64,000 nt of DNA, taken from NCBI RefSeq assembly GCF_002786295.1, contig NZ_PGTC01000017.1, forward strand, positions 124,001 through 188,000, written 5' to 3'. The first letter of the stretch is position 1. Every line of letters begins with the position of its first letter. Origin of the DNA: Pseudooceanicola marinus. GTDB taxonomy: Bacteria; Pseudomonadota; Alphaproteobacteria; Rhodobacterales; Rhodobacteraceae. A model generated the notes under the pieces. That model searched no databases. It had not been told where the DNA came from and saw nothing but the letters and a program-made list of their open reading frames with translations. Shown here piece by piece: positions 52,209-61,121 of this stretch. Position numbers and translations under genes: made by a program.

Positions 52209-53252
52209 TCAGGCAGCGGCGCCGGTCTCACGCGGCACGAGGGCGCGCATGATCTCTGCCAGGTCGACATAGCCCAGCGTTTCGCCATTGCGCACGACCC
52301 GGTAGGCCCGGTCCATCGCGCCGCCCGCCCGGGCGATCACGCTTTCCAGGTTGTCCGCCGGATCCACATCGCCCGCGATCTCGCCGGCAGGCGCGGCCTC
52401 GGTCATAATGGACCGAACCCGCAGGACGCGGGCGCGGTTGATGTCGGCCACGAAGTCTTCGATGTAGGGATCCGCCGGGTTCAGCAGGATCTTCTGCGGC
52501 TCACCCTGCTGCACCACCGCGCCATCCTTCAGGATCACCAGATGATCGGCCAGCTTCAGCGCCTCATCCAGATCGTGGGTGATGAAGATGATGGTCTTGT
52601 GAAGCTCCTCCTGCAACTCCAGCAGCAGGTCCTGCATATCGGTGCGGATCAGCGGGTCGAGGGCGGAAAACGCCTCGTCCATCAGCATGATGTCCGAGTT
52701 CGACGCCAGCGCCCGGGCAATACCAACACGCTGCTGCATACCGCCCGACAGCTGGTGCGGATACTGGTCGTCCTGACCTTCCAGCCCGACACGTTCCAGC
52801 CACTTGCGCGCCTCGCCCTCGAATTCGGCCCGCTTCTTGCCGCGGGTGGCCAGCGCCATGCCGGCGTTTTCCAGGACGGTCCGGTGCGGCAACAGCGCGA
52901 ACTTCTGGAACACCATCGACATCTTCTCACGCCGCAGGGTGCGCATCTGGCTGTCGTTCCAGGACAGGATGTCCTCACCGTTCACCAGAACCTCGCCCGC
53001 CGTCGGCTCGATCAGGCGGTTGAGGTGGCGGATCAGCGTCGACTTCCCGGACCCGGACAGGCCCATGATGACGGTGATCTCACCCTCCTTCATGTCGACG
53101 TTGATGTCCTGCAGGCCCAGGACGTGACCCGTCTGGTCCAGAAGGTCGGTCTTGGACATGCCCGCCTTCACCTTCTCCAGCGCCGCCGGAGGGTTGGCGC
53201 CGAAGATCTTGTAAAGGTGGCGGATGGAGACTTTCACGTTCTTCTCGGTCAT
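52209..53252 (-). CDS. proV: Glycine betaine/proline ABC transporter ATPase ProV
   Basis: 347 residues. It begins with the ProV-type leader VSIRHLYKIFG and shows Walker A GLSGSGKST, the Q-loop VFQKFALLPHRTVLENAG, signature LSGGMQQRVGIARA, Walker B IMLMDEAFSALDP and H-loop ITHDLDEALKLAD. The C-terminal 70 residues form a single partial CBS-like regulatory region (IMTEAAPAG...DRAYRVVRNGETLGYVDL), the osmosensory part in OpuA/ProV. It is preceded by proW by 13 bases. Confidence 0.95.
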   Translation of the reverse strand: MTEKNVKVSIRHLYKIFGANPPAALEKVKAGMSKTDLLDQTGHVLGLQDINVDMKEGEITVIMGLSGSGKSTLIRHLNRLIEPTAGEVLVNGEDILSWNDSQMRTLRREKMSMVFQKFALLPHRTVLENAGMALATRGKKRAEFEGEARKWLERVGLEGQDDQYPHQLSGGMQQRVGIARALASNSDIMLMDEAFSALDPLIRTDMQDLLLELQEELHKTIIFITHDLDEALKLADHLVILKDGAVVQQGEPQKILLNPADPYIEDFVADINRARVLRVRSIMTEAAPAGEIAGDVDPADNLESVIARAGGAMDRAYRVVRNGETLGYVDLAEIMRALVPRETGAAA

Positions 53253-53265
53253 TCTCTCATCCTCC

Positions 53266-54309
53266 TCAGCGCGATGCCTGGCTGGCGTCGATCCGGGCCA
53301 GCGAGGCCTTGGTCACGCGGTCCAGCGCGATGGCCAGGACCACGATACCCAGACCGGCCACAAGACCCACGCCCAGTTCCAGGTTACGGATGCCGCGCAG
53401 CACCAGGATGCCGAGACCGGGCGCCGAAACCATGGAAGCGATGACAACCATCGCCAGTGACATCATGATCGTCTGGTTCACGCCCGCCATGATGTTGGGC
53501 AGCGCCAGCGGGATCTGCACACCGAACAGCTTCTGGCTCTTGGTCATGCCGAAGGCATCGGCGGCCTCGATCACGTCGGGATCAACCAGACGGATGCCGA
53601 GGTTGGTCAGCCGGACCACGGGTACGATGGCATAAAGGATCACCGCAATCCCGTAGAGCTTCGGCTCGGTCACCGAAAACAGGAAGATCAGCGGAATCAG
53701 GTAGACGAAGGGTGGCAGCGTCTGCAGCATGTCCAGCACCGGCGTCAGAACGCCCTGCAGGCGGTCGCTGCGCGACATGGCAATGCCTATGGGCACCCCG
53801 ATCAGCACACATATGAAGGCGCAGACAAAGATGATCGCGAGGGTCTGCATCGCCACCTCGTAGTGATCGACAAAGGCCAGCCCCGCGACCACCAGGGCGA
53901 CGAAGCCCACGACCTTCCACGAACGCGCCACAGCCCAGGTGATCAGCAGCAGGATCGGCATCATCGCCCACCAGGGCGTTTCCGTCATCAGCCACAGCAT
54001 GTTTTCCAGGGCCCAGCTCAGCGGCTGGGTCAACGGGTCGACCACGAAGCGAAGTGCGTCTCGAATGCCGAGGAAGCCGGTCTCCAGCCCCGAGGTCAGG
54101 TCCCGCGACTGCGGGATCGCAGCGCAGGCGTCGTTCAGGGCGTCAAGAGAGGGGAAAGGAAGATCATGCAGCGGAGTTCCCGCCGAGTCACCGTTGTCGC
54201 CTGCGGTCTTCGCCAGAAGGTCGGCCATAGACATCGGCCCGTCGGAGGCCTCTGCGTCGCACCAGTCCCTCAGGCCAAGACTGTCGAAAAGACCGTCATA
54301 GATTGCCAT
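53266..54309 (-). CDS. proW: Glycine betaine/proline ABC transporter permease ProW
   Basis: 347 residues. A hydrophilic N-terminal extension (~95 residues) as in E. coli ProW is followed by six or more membrane segments and the ATPase-contact loop AADAFGMTKSQKLFGVQIPLALPNIMAGVNQTIM. VLDMLQTLPPFVYLIPLIFLF is the family's signature segment. It is separated from proX by a strong hairpin. Confidence 0.95.
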   Translation of the reverse strand: MAIYDGLFDSLGLRDWCDAEASDGPMSMADLLAKTAGDNGDSAGTPLHDLPFPSLDALNDACAAIPQSRDLTSGLETGFLGIRDALRFVVDPLTQPLSWALENMLWLMTETPWWAMMPILLLITWAVARSWKVVGFVALVVAGLAFVDHYEVAMQTLAIIFVCAFICVLIGVPIGIAMSRSDRLQGVLTPVLDMLQTLPPFVYLIPLIFLFSVTEPKLYGIAVILYAIVPVVRLTNLGIRLVDPDVIEAADAFGMTKSQKLFGVQIPLALPNIMAGVNQTIMMSLAMVVIASMVSAPGLGILVLRGIRNLELGVGLVAGLGIVVLAIALDRVTKASLARIDASQASR

Positions 54310-54356
54310 GTGTCTGTCGGGCCATCACCAGCCCACCCTTGTTGTAAAACCAAGAA

Positions 54357-54380
54357 ACGGGGCCGGCGTACCGGCCCCGT
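54357..54380 (-). terminator. Intercistronic hairpin between proX and proW
   Basis: A perfect 10-base stem (ACGGGGCCGG / CCGGCCCCGT) with a CGTA loop is followed on the minus strand by TTCTTGGTTTT. It lies 37 bases after proX and before proW. Partial termination or 3' protection would leave more proX than proWV message. Confidence 0.8.
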
Positions 54381-54417
54381 CGAATATCCTGATGCCCCGA
54401 CACGGGGCCATGGCTGA

Positions 54418-55404
54418 TTATTCCACCAGCGCGGAGAGTTTCTCGCGCGCGGCGTCGTTCACCCAACCGGTCCAGGTGTCCGTTGCGCTGGACAGGAAGT
54501 AGACCGCGACTTCCTCGTTGGAAGCGTTGTTCTCATCCTTCCAGGCCAGCAGGCTGGACATCTGGTCGGTGGAGAAGGTCATGTTGGTGAAGAACTCGGT
54601 GACCGCCGGATTTTCCTCCGAGAAGGTGGAGGTGACCGACGTCAGGATCGGCGCCGCCGGGAAGTCGGAGACCTGCGGGTCCGGTGTGTCGGGGTTCTGC
54701 AACGGGGTGAAGGTCGCTTCGTCGTAACCGCCCAGGTCGACACGGGTCATGTCGTACTTGCCCAGGGGGACCGTCGGGCCCCAGTAGTAGCCGAACCAGG
54801 GTTCACCGTTGGTGACGGCCGCCCCCATCGAGGTCGCCAGCGTCTCACCGGAGCCGTGGTTGAAGACCTCGATGTCGTGGCCTTCGAGGTCCAGTGCGCG
54901 CGACAGGTTGTCGGACACGACACGGCAGCCCCAGCCGTCCGGGCAGTTATTGAAGCGGTTGCCGACCAGTTCCGGGTTCTCAAGGATCCCCTCGATGGTC
55001 GTCAGTTCGGGGTGTTCCTCAGCCAGGTAGGAGGGAATCCACCAGCCTTCGACACCGCCCGGTTCCAGAACGGAGGTCAGACGCTTGATGCTGCCGCCCT
55101 CTTCCAGCTTGGTATAGGCGTCACCGGCCGAGTTCAGCCACAGGTTGGTCACCACGTCCGGCTCACCGTTCTCGGCAACCGAGGTGATGGCGGGGATGGT
55201 GTCCGACTGCACCAGCGACACGTCGCAGCCGTAGCCCTGTTCCAGCAGGAATTTGGCGATGTTGGTGGTCACCTCGGCGGCGGCCCAGCCCATCTGGGCG
55301 ATCGAGACTTCGCCGCACTGGCCCGCCTCATCCTGGGCCTGGGCGGCCATGGGCAGGGAAAGCGTGGCAACAAGTGCCGTGGACGCAAGCGCAATGGAAC
55401 GCAT
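54418..55404 (-). CDS. proX: Glycine betaine/proline-binding protein ProX
   Basis: 328 residues with a Sec signal (about 1-23, AQAQD). The OpuAC domain contains several Trp in positions typical of a quaternary-ammonium box: MGWAAAEVT, VTNLWLNSAG, GVEGWWIPSYL, NGEPWFGYYWGP. It is the first gene of the operon, and its high expected expression fits the hairpin that follows. The ligand could be glycine betaine, proline betaine or choline. Confidence 0.92.
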   Translation of the reverse strand: MRSIALASTALVATLSLPMAAQAQDEAGQCGEVSIAQMGWAAAEVTTNIAKFLLEQGYGCDVSLVQSDTIPAITSVAENGEPDVVTNLWLNSAGDAYTKLEEGGSIKRLTSVLEPGGVEGWWIPSYLAEEHPELTTIEGILENPELVGNRFNNCPDGWGCRVVSDNLSRALDLEGHDIEVFNHGSGETLATSMGAAVTNGEPWFGYYWGPTVPLGKYDMTRVDLGGYDEATFTPLQNPDTPDPQVSDFPAAPILTSVTSTFSEENPAVTEFFTNMTFSTDQMSSLLAWKDENNASNEEVAVYFLSSATDTWTGWVNDAAREKLSALVE

Positions 55405-55849
55405 AAAGTTCTCCTTCGAATTGTGAAGTAAACAGTTGATGAAAGCAAACCTAGGCCAGAAATGGCCAATGTAAAATCAAAGCTCTACTGGAGGCTTCAG
55501 GATGCATTTTGCTTTCGACATCGAAGGGATTGGTAGCAAGAATGATCCGGGAACGCAAACGACCTTTTGATGACAGTTCACGACATGCCCCAGGGGCAAG
55601 CCCGCAAGGGCGATGGTGCTGACCGCGGGCGAAAGGACCCCGCCCCCCGGGGCGCCGCCTTCCCTGGCGACCGCACTAAGGTCCATTACCACGCGAAATG
55701 CGGGACAGGATTCCGCAAAAACAACGCTTGAGCCTCTTGACCTTCGCGCGCCGATCCGCCCCATTCGTGAATAGACGGGAGCCCGCCTCCCTGTCGGAAC
55801 GAACAAATAGCCGGGACCGGAAAAACCGGATCCCTGGAGGGAGATCGCA
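55405..55849. other. Divergent promoter region of proX and the second Liv operon
   Basis: 445 bases without a recognisable gene. The 100 bases next to proX are AT-rich and probably hold the proX promoter; the right part, GC-rich, ends with a strong ribosome binding site TGGAGGGAGA before the binding-protein gene at 55850. A small hairpin GGGACCGG-AAAAA-CCGGATCCC precedes it. Confidence 0.55.
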
Positions 55850-57034
55850 ATGAAGAAAATCCTCATGACCACCGCCGCCCTCGCGCTTGGCGCCTCGGCC
55901 GCCAGCGCCGAAGAGATCAAGATGGGCGTCCTGCTGGGCTTCACCGGCCCGCTGGAATCCCTCGCCGGGCCGATGGCCCAGGGCGCCGAGATGGCGATGA
56001 AGGAAGTCTCCGACAGCGGCATGCTGCTGGAAGGCGACACCGTGACGGCCGTGCGCAGCGACAGCACCTGCATCGATTCCGCCGCCGCCACCGCCGCCGC
56101 CGAAACCCTTGTCACCTCCGACGGGGTGAAGGGGATCATGGGCGCCATGTGCTCTGGCGCGACGACCGCCGTGCTGCAGAACGTCGGCATGCCGAACGGC
56201 GTGGTGATGATCTCGCCCTCCGCGACCTCGCCCGCGCTGTCGGACATGGAAGACGGCGGGTTCTTCTTCCGCACCGCCCCCTCCGACGCCCGCCAGGGCG
56301 AGGTGATGGCGCAGGAGATCCTGGACAAAGACATCTCATCGGTCGCCGTGACCTACACCAACAACGACTACGGCAAGGGCCTGGCCGACAGCTTCCAGTC
56401 CGCCTTCGAAGAGGCCGGCGGCACGGTGACCATCTCCGCCGCCCATGAGGACGGCAAGGGCGACTACTCTGCCGAGGTCGGCGCGCTGGCCTCCGCGGGC
56501 GGTGACGCGCTGGTGCTGATCGGCTATGTCGACCAGGGCGGCTCGGGCGTGCTGCGCGGCGCGCTGGACACCGGCGCCTTCTACACCTTCGTCTTCCCCG
56601 ACGGCATGGTCAGCCAGGCGCTGGAAGACAACTTCGGCGCGGAACTCGAAGGCTCCTTCGGCCAGCTGCCCGACTCCGAAGGGGAAGGCATGTCCACCTA
56701 CCTCGCCATGGCCGAAGAGGCCGGCTTCGACGGTTCCTCCGCCTACTCGGGCGGCGCCTACGACAGTGCCGCGCTGATGCTGCTGGCCATGCAGGCCGCG
56801 GGCTCCACCGATCCCAAGGTCTACAAGGACATGATCATGGAGGTCGCCAACGGCCCCGGCGAGAAGATCTACCCCGGTGAACTGGCCAAGGGCCTGGAAC
56901 TGCTGAAGGCGGGTGAGGCCATCGACTACGACGGCGCCACCGCGGTCGAGCTGATCGGTGAAGGCGAAGCCGCCGGCACCTTCCGCGAGATCCTCTTCGA
57001 GGACGGCAAGATCACCACGGTCGGCTACCGCTGA
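55850..57034 (+). CDS. Branched-chain amino acid-type ABC binding protein (LivK-like)
   Basis: 394 residues with a Sec signal (about 1-20, ASAEE) and a Peripla_BP_6 domain: IKMGVLLGFTGPLESLAGPMAQGAEMAMKEV at the start, VRSDSTCIDSAAATAAAETLV, YTNNDYGKGLADSFQSAFEEAGGTV. It is the usual Sec-exported form, unlike the Tat-exported paralogue in the first Liv cluster. The likely ligand class is an amino acid or amide; the specific ligand is unknown. Confidence 0.92.
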   Translation: MKKILMTTAALALGASAASAEEIKMGVLLGFTGPLESLAGPMAQGAEMAMKEVSDSGMLLEGDTVTAVRSDSTCIDSAAATAAAETLVTSDGVKGIMGAMCSGATTAVLQNVGMPNGVVMISPSATSPALSDMEDGGFFFRTAPSDARQGEVMAQEILDKDISSVAVTYTNNDYGKGLADSFQSAFEEAGGTVTISAAHEDGKGDYSAEVGALASAGGDALVLIGYVDQGGSGVLRGALDTGAFYTFVFPDGMVSQALEDNFGAELEGSFGQLPDSEGEGMSTYLAMAEEAGFDGSSAYSGGAYDSAALMLLAMQAAGSTDPKVYKDMIMEVANGPGEKIYPGELAKGLELLKAGEAIDYDGATAVELIGEGEAAGTFREILFEDGKITTVGYR

Positions 57035-57056
57035 TCTCGCGTCACGGCGAAGGGTC

Positions 57057-57081
57057 GGCCCGGGACGCATCGTCCCGGGCC
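57057..57081 (+). terminator. Intercistronic hairpin after the LivK-like gene
   Basis: A perfect 11-base stem (GGCCCGGGACG / CGTCCCGGGCC) with a 3-base loop is followed by GTCTTTC. It lies 22 bases after the binding-protein stop and before the LivG-type gene, and resembles the hairpins after pstS and proX. Confidence 0.8.
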
Positions 57082-57140
57082 GTCTTTCATGTCGGAACGA
57101 CACCTGCCGGCCCGCGCGGCCGGCCCAGTCGGGGAACTCC

Positions 57141-58001
57141 ATGATCCGGGTCGAGAACCTAGTCAAATCCTTCGGCGGCTTCCTGGCCGTCGACCATGCC
57201 AGCATCGAAATCGCCACGGGATCCATCACCGGTCTCGTCGGGCCGAACGGCGCCGGCAAATCCACCCTTTTCAACGTCATCGCCGGCGTCCACGCGCCCA
57301 CCTCGGGCCGGGTCACCATGGACGGCGAGGACATCACCGGGCTGACGCCGCACCAGCTGTTCCACAAGGGTCTGCTGCGCACCTTCCAGATCGCCCATGA
57401 GTTCCCCACCCTGTCGGTGCGCGAGAACCTGATGATGGTGCCCGAAGGGCAGTCGGGCGAAACGCTGTGGAATACCTGGTTCGCCCGTGGCCGCATCCGC
57501 GCCGAAGAGGCGGCCCTGCGCGCCAAGGCCGACGACGTGCTGGACTTCCTCACCATCAGCCACCTGGCCGAGGAAAAGGCCGGCAACCTCTCCGGCGGAC
57601 AGAAGAAGCTGCTGGAGCTGGGCCGCACGATGATGGTCGAGGCCAAGATCGTCTTCCTCGACGAGGTCGGCGCCGGCGTGAACCGCACCCTGCTGAACAC
57701 CATCGGCGATGCCATCGTGCGGCTGAACAAGGAACGTGGCTATACCTTCTGCGTCATCGAACATGACATGGATTTCATCGCCCGCCTCTGCGACCCGGTC
57801 ATCGTCATGGCCGAGGGAAAAGTCCTGGCCGAAGGCCCCGCCGATCATATCATGGAGAACGAAGCCGTGATCGAGGCCTACCTGGGCACCGGACTGAAGA
57901 ACAAGGTCGTGGCGGAGGACGCCGCCGAGGCCGCCGCCGGCGAGGATCTGGGCGCGCAGCCCGGCCTGGGCGACCACGCCGGCAAGGGAGACGCGACATG
58001 A
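57141..58001 (+). CDS. ABC transporter ATPase, LivG-type (second system)
   Basis: 286 residues. It has Walker A GPNGAGKST, the LivG segment RTFQIAHEFPTLSVRENLMM, signature LSGGQKKLLELGRTM, Walker B IVFLDEVGAGVN (Val where most have Pro) and H-loop VIEHDMDFI. The C-terminal 35 residues are an Ala/Gly-rich extension. The start is set at MIRVENLVKSFGG; an upstream open stretch has no family likeness. It overlaps the next ATPase gene by four bases. Confidence 0.92.
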   Translation: MIRVENLVKSFGGFLAVDHASIEIATGSITGLVGPNGAGKSTLFNVIAGVHAPTSGRVTMDGEDITGLTPHQLFHKGLLRTFQIAHEFPTLSVRENLMMVPEGQSGETLWNTWFARGRIRAEEAALRAKADDVLDFLTISHLAEEKAGNLSGGQKKLLELGRTMMVEAKIVFLDEVGAGVNRTLLNTIGDAIVRLNKERGYTFCVIEHDMDFIARLCDPVIVMAEGKVLAEGPADHIMENEAVIEAYLGTGLKNKVVAEDAAEAAAGEDLGAQPGLGDHAGKGDAT

Positions 58002-58702
58002 GCTATCTCGACGCCTCGAACATGACCGGCGGTTACGGCCGCGCGGACATCCTGCATGGCTGCACCCTGACCGTCGAAAGGGGACAGATCGCCGTGATCG
58101 TCGGCCCCAATGGCGCGGGCAAGTCCACCGCCATGAAGGCCGTCTTCGGCATGCTGCCCCTGCGCGGCGGATCTGTCATGCTGGACGGCACCGACATCAC
58201 CGCCATGTCGCCCCAGGACCGGGTGAAGAAGGGCATGGGCTTCGTGCCGCAGGTCAACAATGTCTTCCCCACCATGTCGGTGGAAGAAAACCTGGAGATG
58301 GGCGCCTTCATCCGCGACGACGATTTCCACGACACGATGGAGCAGGTCTACACCCTCTTCCCGATCCTGAAGGACAAGCGCCACCAGAACGCGGGCGAAC
58401 TGTCCGGCGGGCAGCGTCAGCAGGTGGCCGTGGGCCGCGCACTGATGACCCAGCCGAAGCTCCTGATGCTGGACGAACCCACGGCGGGTGTCTCGCCCAT
58501 CGTGATGGATGAGCTGTTCGACCGCATCATCGAGGTGGCCCGCACCGGGATCTCGATCCTGATGGTCGAACAAAACGCCCGCCAGGCGCTGGAGATCGCC
58601 GACCGCGGCTATGTCCTGGTGCAGGGCACCAACCGCTACACCGACACCGGCAAGGCCCTTCTGGCCGACCCGGAGGTCCGCCGCACCTTCCTGGGGGGCT
58701 GA
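57998..58702 (+). CDS. ABC transporter ATPase, LivF-type (second system)
   Basis: 234 residues, the normal LivF length. It has Walker A GPNGAGKST, GFVPQVNNVFPTMSVEENLEMG, signature LSGGQRQQVAVGRAL, Walker B LLMLDEPTAGVSP and H-loop MVEQNARQALEIADRGYVL. It forms the heterodimeric ATPase with the LivG-type protein. Confidence 0.93.
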   Translation: MSYLDASNMTGGYGRADILHGCTLTVERGQIAVIVGPNGAGKSTAMKAVFGMLPLRGGSVMLDGTDITAMSPQDRVKKGMGFVPQVNNVFPTMSVEENLEMGAFIRDDDFHDTMEQVYTLFPILKDKRHQNAGELSGGQRQQVAVGRALMTQPKLLMLDEPTAGVSPIVMDELFDRIIEVARTGISILMVEQNARQALEIADRGYVLVQGTNRYTDTGKALLADPEVRRTFLGG

Positions 58703-58708
58703 GAACAG

Positions 58709-59716
58709 ATGGAAGTCATCAACGCATTGGTCGCGCTGACCAATTACGTCATCATCCCGGCCACGGCCTACGGGGCACAGCTGGCGCTCGGGGCGCTCGG
58801 GGTGACGCTGATCTACTCGATCCTGCGCTTTTCAAACTTCGCCCATGGCGACACCATGGCCTTCGGCACTGCGGTGGTGATCCTGATCACCTGGGGCCTT
58901 CAGGCCATGGGCATCACCTTTGGCCCGCTGCCGACGGCGCTGATCGCCCTGCCCTTCGGCATCGCGGTGACGGCGCTGATGATGCTGGGCACCGACCGGG
59001 TGGTCTATCGCTACTACCGTCGCATCCGCGCTCAGCCGGTGGTGCTGGTCATGGTTTCGGTCGGCGTGATGTTCGTGATGAACGCGCTGACCCGCTTCCT
59101 GATCGGCGTCGACCAGATCAACTTCGCAGATGGCGAACGCTTCATCATCTCCGCCCGGACCTGGAACCAGATGACGGGCATGCGCGAGCCGCTGACCCTG
59201 CGCACCACCCAGGCGATCACGGTCGTCACGGCGGCGATCACCGTGGCCGCGCTGTTCTGGTTCCTGGGCCGTACCCGCACGGGCAAGTCGATGCGGGCGT
59301 TTTCCGACAACGAGGATCTGGCCCTGCTGTCGGGCATCGACCCCGACCGGGTGGTCAAGGTGACCTGGGTGCTGACGGCAGCCCTGGCAACGATCGCCGG
59401 CACGCTCTACGGGCTCGACAAGTCGTTCAAGGCCTTCACCTACTTCCAGATCGTCCTGCCGATCTTCGCCTCCGCCATCGTCGGCGGCATCGGCAACCCG
59501 GTGGGCGCCATCGTGGGCGGCTTCATCATCTCCTTCTCGGAGGTCGGGCTGACCTACGCCTGGAAGAAGGTGGCGGGTTACCTGGTCCCCGCGTGGGAGC
59601 CTGACGGCCTCGTCCAGCTCCTGTCGACCGACTACAAGTTCGCGGTCAGCTTCGTGATCCTCATCCTCGTGCTGATCTTCCGTCCCACCGGTATCTTCAG
59701 GGGGAAAGTGGTATGA
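58709..59716 (+). CDS. ABC transporter permease, LivH-type (second system)
   Basis: 335-residue membrane protein with LALGALGVTLIYSILRFSNFAHGDTMAFG, the LivH signature, the cytoplasmic coupling loop RTRTGKSMRAFSDNEDLALLSGIDP, and SAIVGGIGNPVGAIVGGFII near the C-terminus. It lies six bases after the LivF-type gene and overlaps the LivM-type gene by four bases. Confidence 0.93.
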   Translation: MEVINALVALTNYVIIPATAYGAQLALGALGVTLIYSILRFSNFAHGDTMAFGTAVVILITWGLQAMGITFGPLPTALIALPFGIAVTALMMLGTDRVVYRYYRRIRAQPVVLVMVSVGVMFVMNALTRFLIGVDQINFADGERFIISARTWNQMTGMREPLTLRTTQAITVVTAAITVAALFWFLGRTRTGKSMRAFSDNEDLALLSGIDPDRVVKVTWVLTAALATIAGTLYGLDKSFKAFTYFQIVLPIFASAIVGGIGNPVGAIVGGFIISFSEVGLTYAWKKVAGYLVPAWEPDGLVQLLSTDYKFAVSFVILILVLIFRPTGIFRGKVV

Positions 59717-61044
59717 GCCCAACTCGTCAACCAGGCGACCCCAGCCCGCTGCGCGCACCGCTGTTCTTCGCCATCCTCGCCCTGCTGATCCTGCTGGAGG
59801 GGCTGACCACGGGCTGGAATTCGGCCCTGGGTATCCTCAACATGGGGCTGATCTCGGCCATCATGGCGCTTGGGATCAACCTGCAATGGGGTACTGCCGG
59901 GTTGTTCAACGCCGGCGCCATGGGCTTCCTGGCGCTTGGCGGCCTGGCGCCCGTGCTGATCTCGATGCCGCCAACGCCCGGGGCCTTTGCGGCGGGCGGC
60001 ATGGGCATCCTGACCGCCTTCGTCGTGGCGACCATCGCCCTCGTGCTGTCGGTCGTCACCTGGCGCCGCATGCCGAAGGGACGCGCACGGGGCCTGGCGG
60101 TCACGGCGATCCTGCTGGTCGGCTTCTTCGTCTATCGCGCCCTCTTCGACCCGGCCGTCACGGCGATCGAGGCGATCAACCCGTCCGCCGCCGGCAACCT
60201 GGGCGGGCTGGGCCTGCCCACCCTGATCTCCTGGCCCGTCGGCGCCCTGCTGGCCGCCGGAGCGGCCTGGCTCGTGGGTAAGACGGCCCTCGGCCTGCGC
60301 TCGGATTATCTGGCCATCGCGACCCTGGGCATCGCCGAGATCATCGTGGCCGTGCTGAAGAACGAGCAATGGCTGGACCGGGGCGTGCTGAACGTCAACG
60401 GCATCCCCCGCCCCTGGCCGGTGCCTTACGAGATCGACCTTCAGGCGCGCCCGGGCTTCGCCGAGAAGGCCCAGGCCTGGGGGCTGGATCCGACGCTGGC
60501 CTCGACCCTGCTGGTGAAGCTCGCCTTCCTGGCGCTTTTCATCGTGGTCATCCTGCTGCTGATCTGGGCCTCGGAAATGGCGTTGAAATCGCCCTGGGGC
60601 CGGATGATGCACGCCATCCGCGACAATGAGACCTCGGCGGCGGCCATGGGCAAGAACATCACCCGCCGTCACCTTCAGATCTTCGTGCTGGGCTCGGCGG
60701 TGATCGGGCTGGCAGGCGCGATGATGATCTCGCTCGACGGGCAGATGACGCCCTCCTCCTACAACCCGCTGCGCTACACCTTCCTGATCCTCGTCATGGT
60801 CGTGGTCGGTGGCTCGGGCAGCAACTGGGGCTCGGTGCTGGGTGGCGTGCTGATCTGGTATCTCTGGGTCAAGGCCGGCGACTGGGGCCCGGAGATCATG
60901 CAGGCGGTCATGGGCCCGTTGCCCGAGGGCGACTTCAAGACCCACATGATCAACTCCGCGGCCCATATGCGGATGTTGCTGATGGGGATCCTGCTGCTGG
61001 TCGTGCTGCGCTTCAGCCCACGCGGGCTGCTGCCCGAGAAGTGA
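59713..61044 (+). CDS. ABC transporter permease, LivM-type (second system)
   Basis: 443 residues, longer than the first-system LivM (335), with extra hydrophobic segments in the N-terminal half. Signatures are ALGINLQWGTAGLFNAGAMGFLALGG, GLRSDYLAIATLGIAEI, the coupling loop SPWGRMMHAIRDNETSAAAMGKNI and ILVMVVVGGSGSNWGSVLGG. It closes the operon before a bidirectional terminator. Confidence 0.93.
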   Translation: MSPTRQPGDPSPLRAPLFFAILALLILLEGLTTGWNSALGILNMGLISAIMALGINLQWGTAGLFNAGAMGFLALGGLAPVLISMPPTPGAFAAGGMGILTAFVVATIALVLSVVTWRRMPKGRARGLAVTAILLVGFFVYRALFDPAVTAIEAINPSAAGNLGGLGLPTLISWPVGALLAAGAAWLVGKTALGLRSDYLAIATLGIAEIIVAVLKNEQWLDRGVLNVNGIPRPWPVPYEIDLQARPGFAEKAQAWGLDPTLASTLLVKLAFLALFIVVILLLIWASEMALKSPWGRMMHAIRDNETSAAAMGKNITRRHLQIFVLGSAVIGLAGAMMISLDGQMTPSSYNPLRYTFLILVMVVVGGSGSNWGSVLGGVLIWYLWVKAGDWGPEIMQAVMGPLPEGDFKTHMINSAAHMRMLLMGILLLVVLRFSPRGLLPEK

Positions 61045-61064
61045 GCCGCGCCAGTGCTTGAACA

Positions 61065-61099
61065 AAAAAGGGGCCTGCCGGATCGGCGGGCCCCTTTTT
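61065..61099. terminator. Bidirectional terminator
   Basis: A 15-base stem with one mismatch or wobble (AAAAAGGGGCCTGCC / GGCGGGCCCCTTTTT) has A-runs and T-runs on both sides. It separates the convergent LivM-type (plus) and siderophore-interacting-protein (minus) genes. Confidence 0.93.
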
Positions 61100-61121
61100 C
61101 TCCTCTACGCCATGGCGTCCG

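Noticed and set aside
55566-55590. Pho-box-like CTGTCAT sequence near proX
   Set aside because: Neighbouring half-sites fall on 10-base rather than 11-base spacing and are poor matches; the genes on either side are not phosphate genes.
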